NCBI GenBank assembly: GCA_900555125.1
Contig: USKH01000051.1
Location: forward strand, 1-7,658
From: an uncultured Clostridium sp.
GTDB taxonomy: Bacteria; Bacillota; Clostridia; Christensenellales; Pumilibacteraceae
Reading direction: 5' to 3'
Length of the DNA stretch: 7,658 bases
Position numbers and translations under genes: made by a program. Below the pieces are notes generated by a model, which searched no databases, was not told the origin of the DNA, and saw only the letters and a program-made list of their open reading frames with translations. Of the stretch, positions 7,336 to 7,658 are shown one piece after another; the stretch's first letter is position 1; every line of letters starts with the position of its first letter.

Positions 7336-7363
7336 ATTCTACCATAAATTTCTCAAAAGTCAA
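7336..7363 (-). promoter_or_regulatory. Sigma-A-type promoter for the peptidase leader
   Basis: On the minus strand the -35 hexamer TTGACT (7358-7363) and the -10 hexamer TAGAAT (7336-7341) are each one base from consensus, with a 16-bp spacer that is AT-rich. Transcription would start near 7329, giving a leader of about 310 nt before the peptidase ATG. It lies just downstream of two terminators, so it begins a new transcription unit. Confidence 0.65.
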
Positions 7364-7408
7364 GCTTGTATGTCCTAACTTCGTGTGAAATTACGCTTTT
7401 TTAGGCAT

Positions 7409-7447
7409 AAAAAAAGACCGGGCAACGGGTTCTCCGTTACTCGGTCT
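7409..7447 (-). terminator. Intrinsic terminator, second of a tandem pair
   Basis: The minus strand folds AGACCGAGTAACGG with CCGTTGCCCGGTCT (arms 7447-7434 and 7428-7415, one mismatch, five-base loop), followed directly by seven T residues. It insulates the peptidase promoter from the tRNA unit. There is no T-run on the plus-strand side. Confidence 0.85.
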
Positions 7448-7492
7448 ATTGATTTGCTATGAAATTGCTCAAAAATGGGCGAAAATGCTCCT

Positions 7493-7535
7493 AAAAATAC
7501 AAAAATAATGGTCTATAAGAAAAGACTTATAGACC
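7493..7535 (-). terminator. Intrinsic terminator of the tRNA-Gln transcript
   Basis: A perfect 10-bp stem GGTCTATAAG/CTTATAGACC (7535-7526 and 7519-7510) with a six-base loop is followed on the minus strand by ATTATTTTTGTATTTTT. It starts nine bases after the encoded CCA of the tRNA. Confidence 0.85.
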
Positions 7536-7543
7536 GACATACT

Positions 7544-7619
7544 TGGCTGGGAAAGTAGGATTCGAACCTACGCATAGCCTAGTTCAGAGCTAGGTGACTT
7601 ACCACTTGTCGATTTCCCA
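7544..7619 (-). tRNA. trnQ: tRNA-Gln (anticodon CUG)
   Basis: The 76-nt gene folds as a full cloverleaf. The acceptor stem is TGGGAAA/TTTCCCA, the D arm GAC..AAGTGGTAA..GTC, the anticodon stem CCTAG/CTAGG with loop CTCTGAA (anticodon CTG at 7587-7585, reading CAG), and the T arm GTAGG-TTCGAAT-CCTAC. Discriminator G and an encoded CCA follow. It resembles bacterial glutamine tRNAs throughout. A possible -10 (GATAAT, 7632-7637) lies just upstream, but its -35 would fall at the window edge, so whether the gene is single or last of a cluster is unknown. Confidence 0.95.
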
Positions 7620-7658
7620 AGATAAATAAATATTATCACCAATAATTTTAAAGTAATA

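Noticed and set aside
7409..7535. Possible switch between the two tandem terminators, which share TAGACC/GGTCT words
   Set aside because: Both stems are strong and closed locally with proper T-tracts. Simple tandem termination explains them.
7544..7619. tRNA gene as an integration site for a mobile element
   Set aside because: No second copy of the tRNA 3' end, no integrase and no flanking repeat are visible in the window.

Overview
The window looks like part of the accessory surface-protein repertoire of a low-to-moderate GC Gram-positive bacterium. A gut Clostridia-type Bacillota is my best guess. The reasons are strong AGGAGG-type ribosome binding sites, sigma-A-like promoter hexamers, intrinsic terminators, a CCA-encoding tRNA, a lipoprotein signal, and a secreted M64 (IgA-protease-type) metallopeptidase with MucBP-like and InlB-like repeat modules. 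The genus cannot be read from the sequence. Everything convincing is on the minus strand, so read the window from right to left.

Right edge (7658 to 7409): a tRNA-Gln(CUG) gene is followed by two tandem intrinsic terminators. Then comes a regulatory stretch of about 350 bp (7370 to 7019). It has a good sigma-A promoter, a perfect 15-bp palindrome just downstream of the predicted start point, a few very short leader frames, and a strong GC-rich hairpin with an interrupted U-tract, placed one base past the stop codon of one leader frame. It ends in a full-length Shine-Dalgarno sequence. This looks like an operator-plus-attenuator leader for the peptidase gene.

Centre (7018 to 4214): a 934-residue secreted M64-family zinc peptidase with HELGH and DEY motifs. 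Its order is signal peptide, catalytic domain, beta-sandwich-like region, MucBP-like domain, three His/Cys-rich modules, InlB-like repeat, transmembrane helix, and a basic amphipathic cytoplasmic tail. It has no LPXTG motif. The catalytic half is clearly more AT-rich than the C-terminal half.

Left half (4059 to 1): a giant lipoprotein open from its ATG to the window edge (1353 codons seen, C-terminus outside the window). It is easily missed because it has no stop codon in the window. A lipobox and an unusual cysteine ladder (Cys every third residue) are followed by an N-terminal beta domain. After that come at least eight divergent InlB-like repeats (GW[YFI] ... A[KREV]F) mixed with four Ig-like units. 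A possible 36-codon small ORF sits in the 154-bp gap between the two genes, and I see no terminator there, so the two may be co-transcribed. Together they would place a protease and a long repeat-rich, probably adhesive, protein on the cell surface. The substrate and binding partner are inferences, not visible in the sequence.
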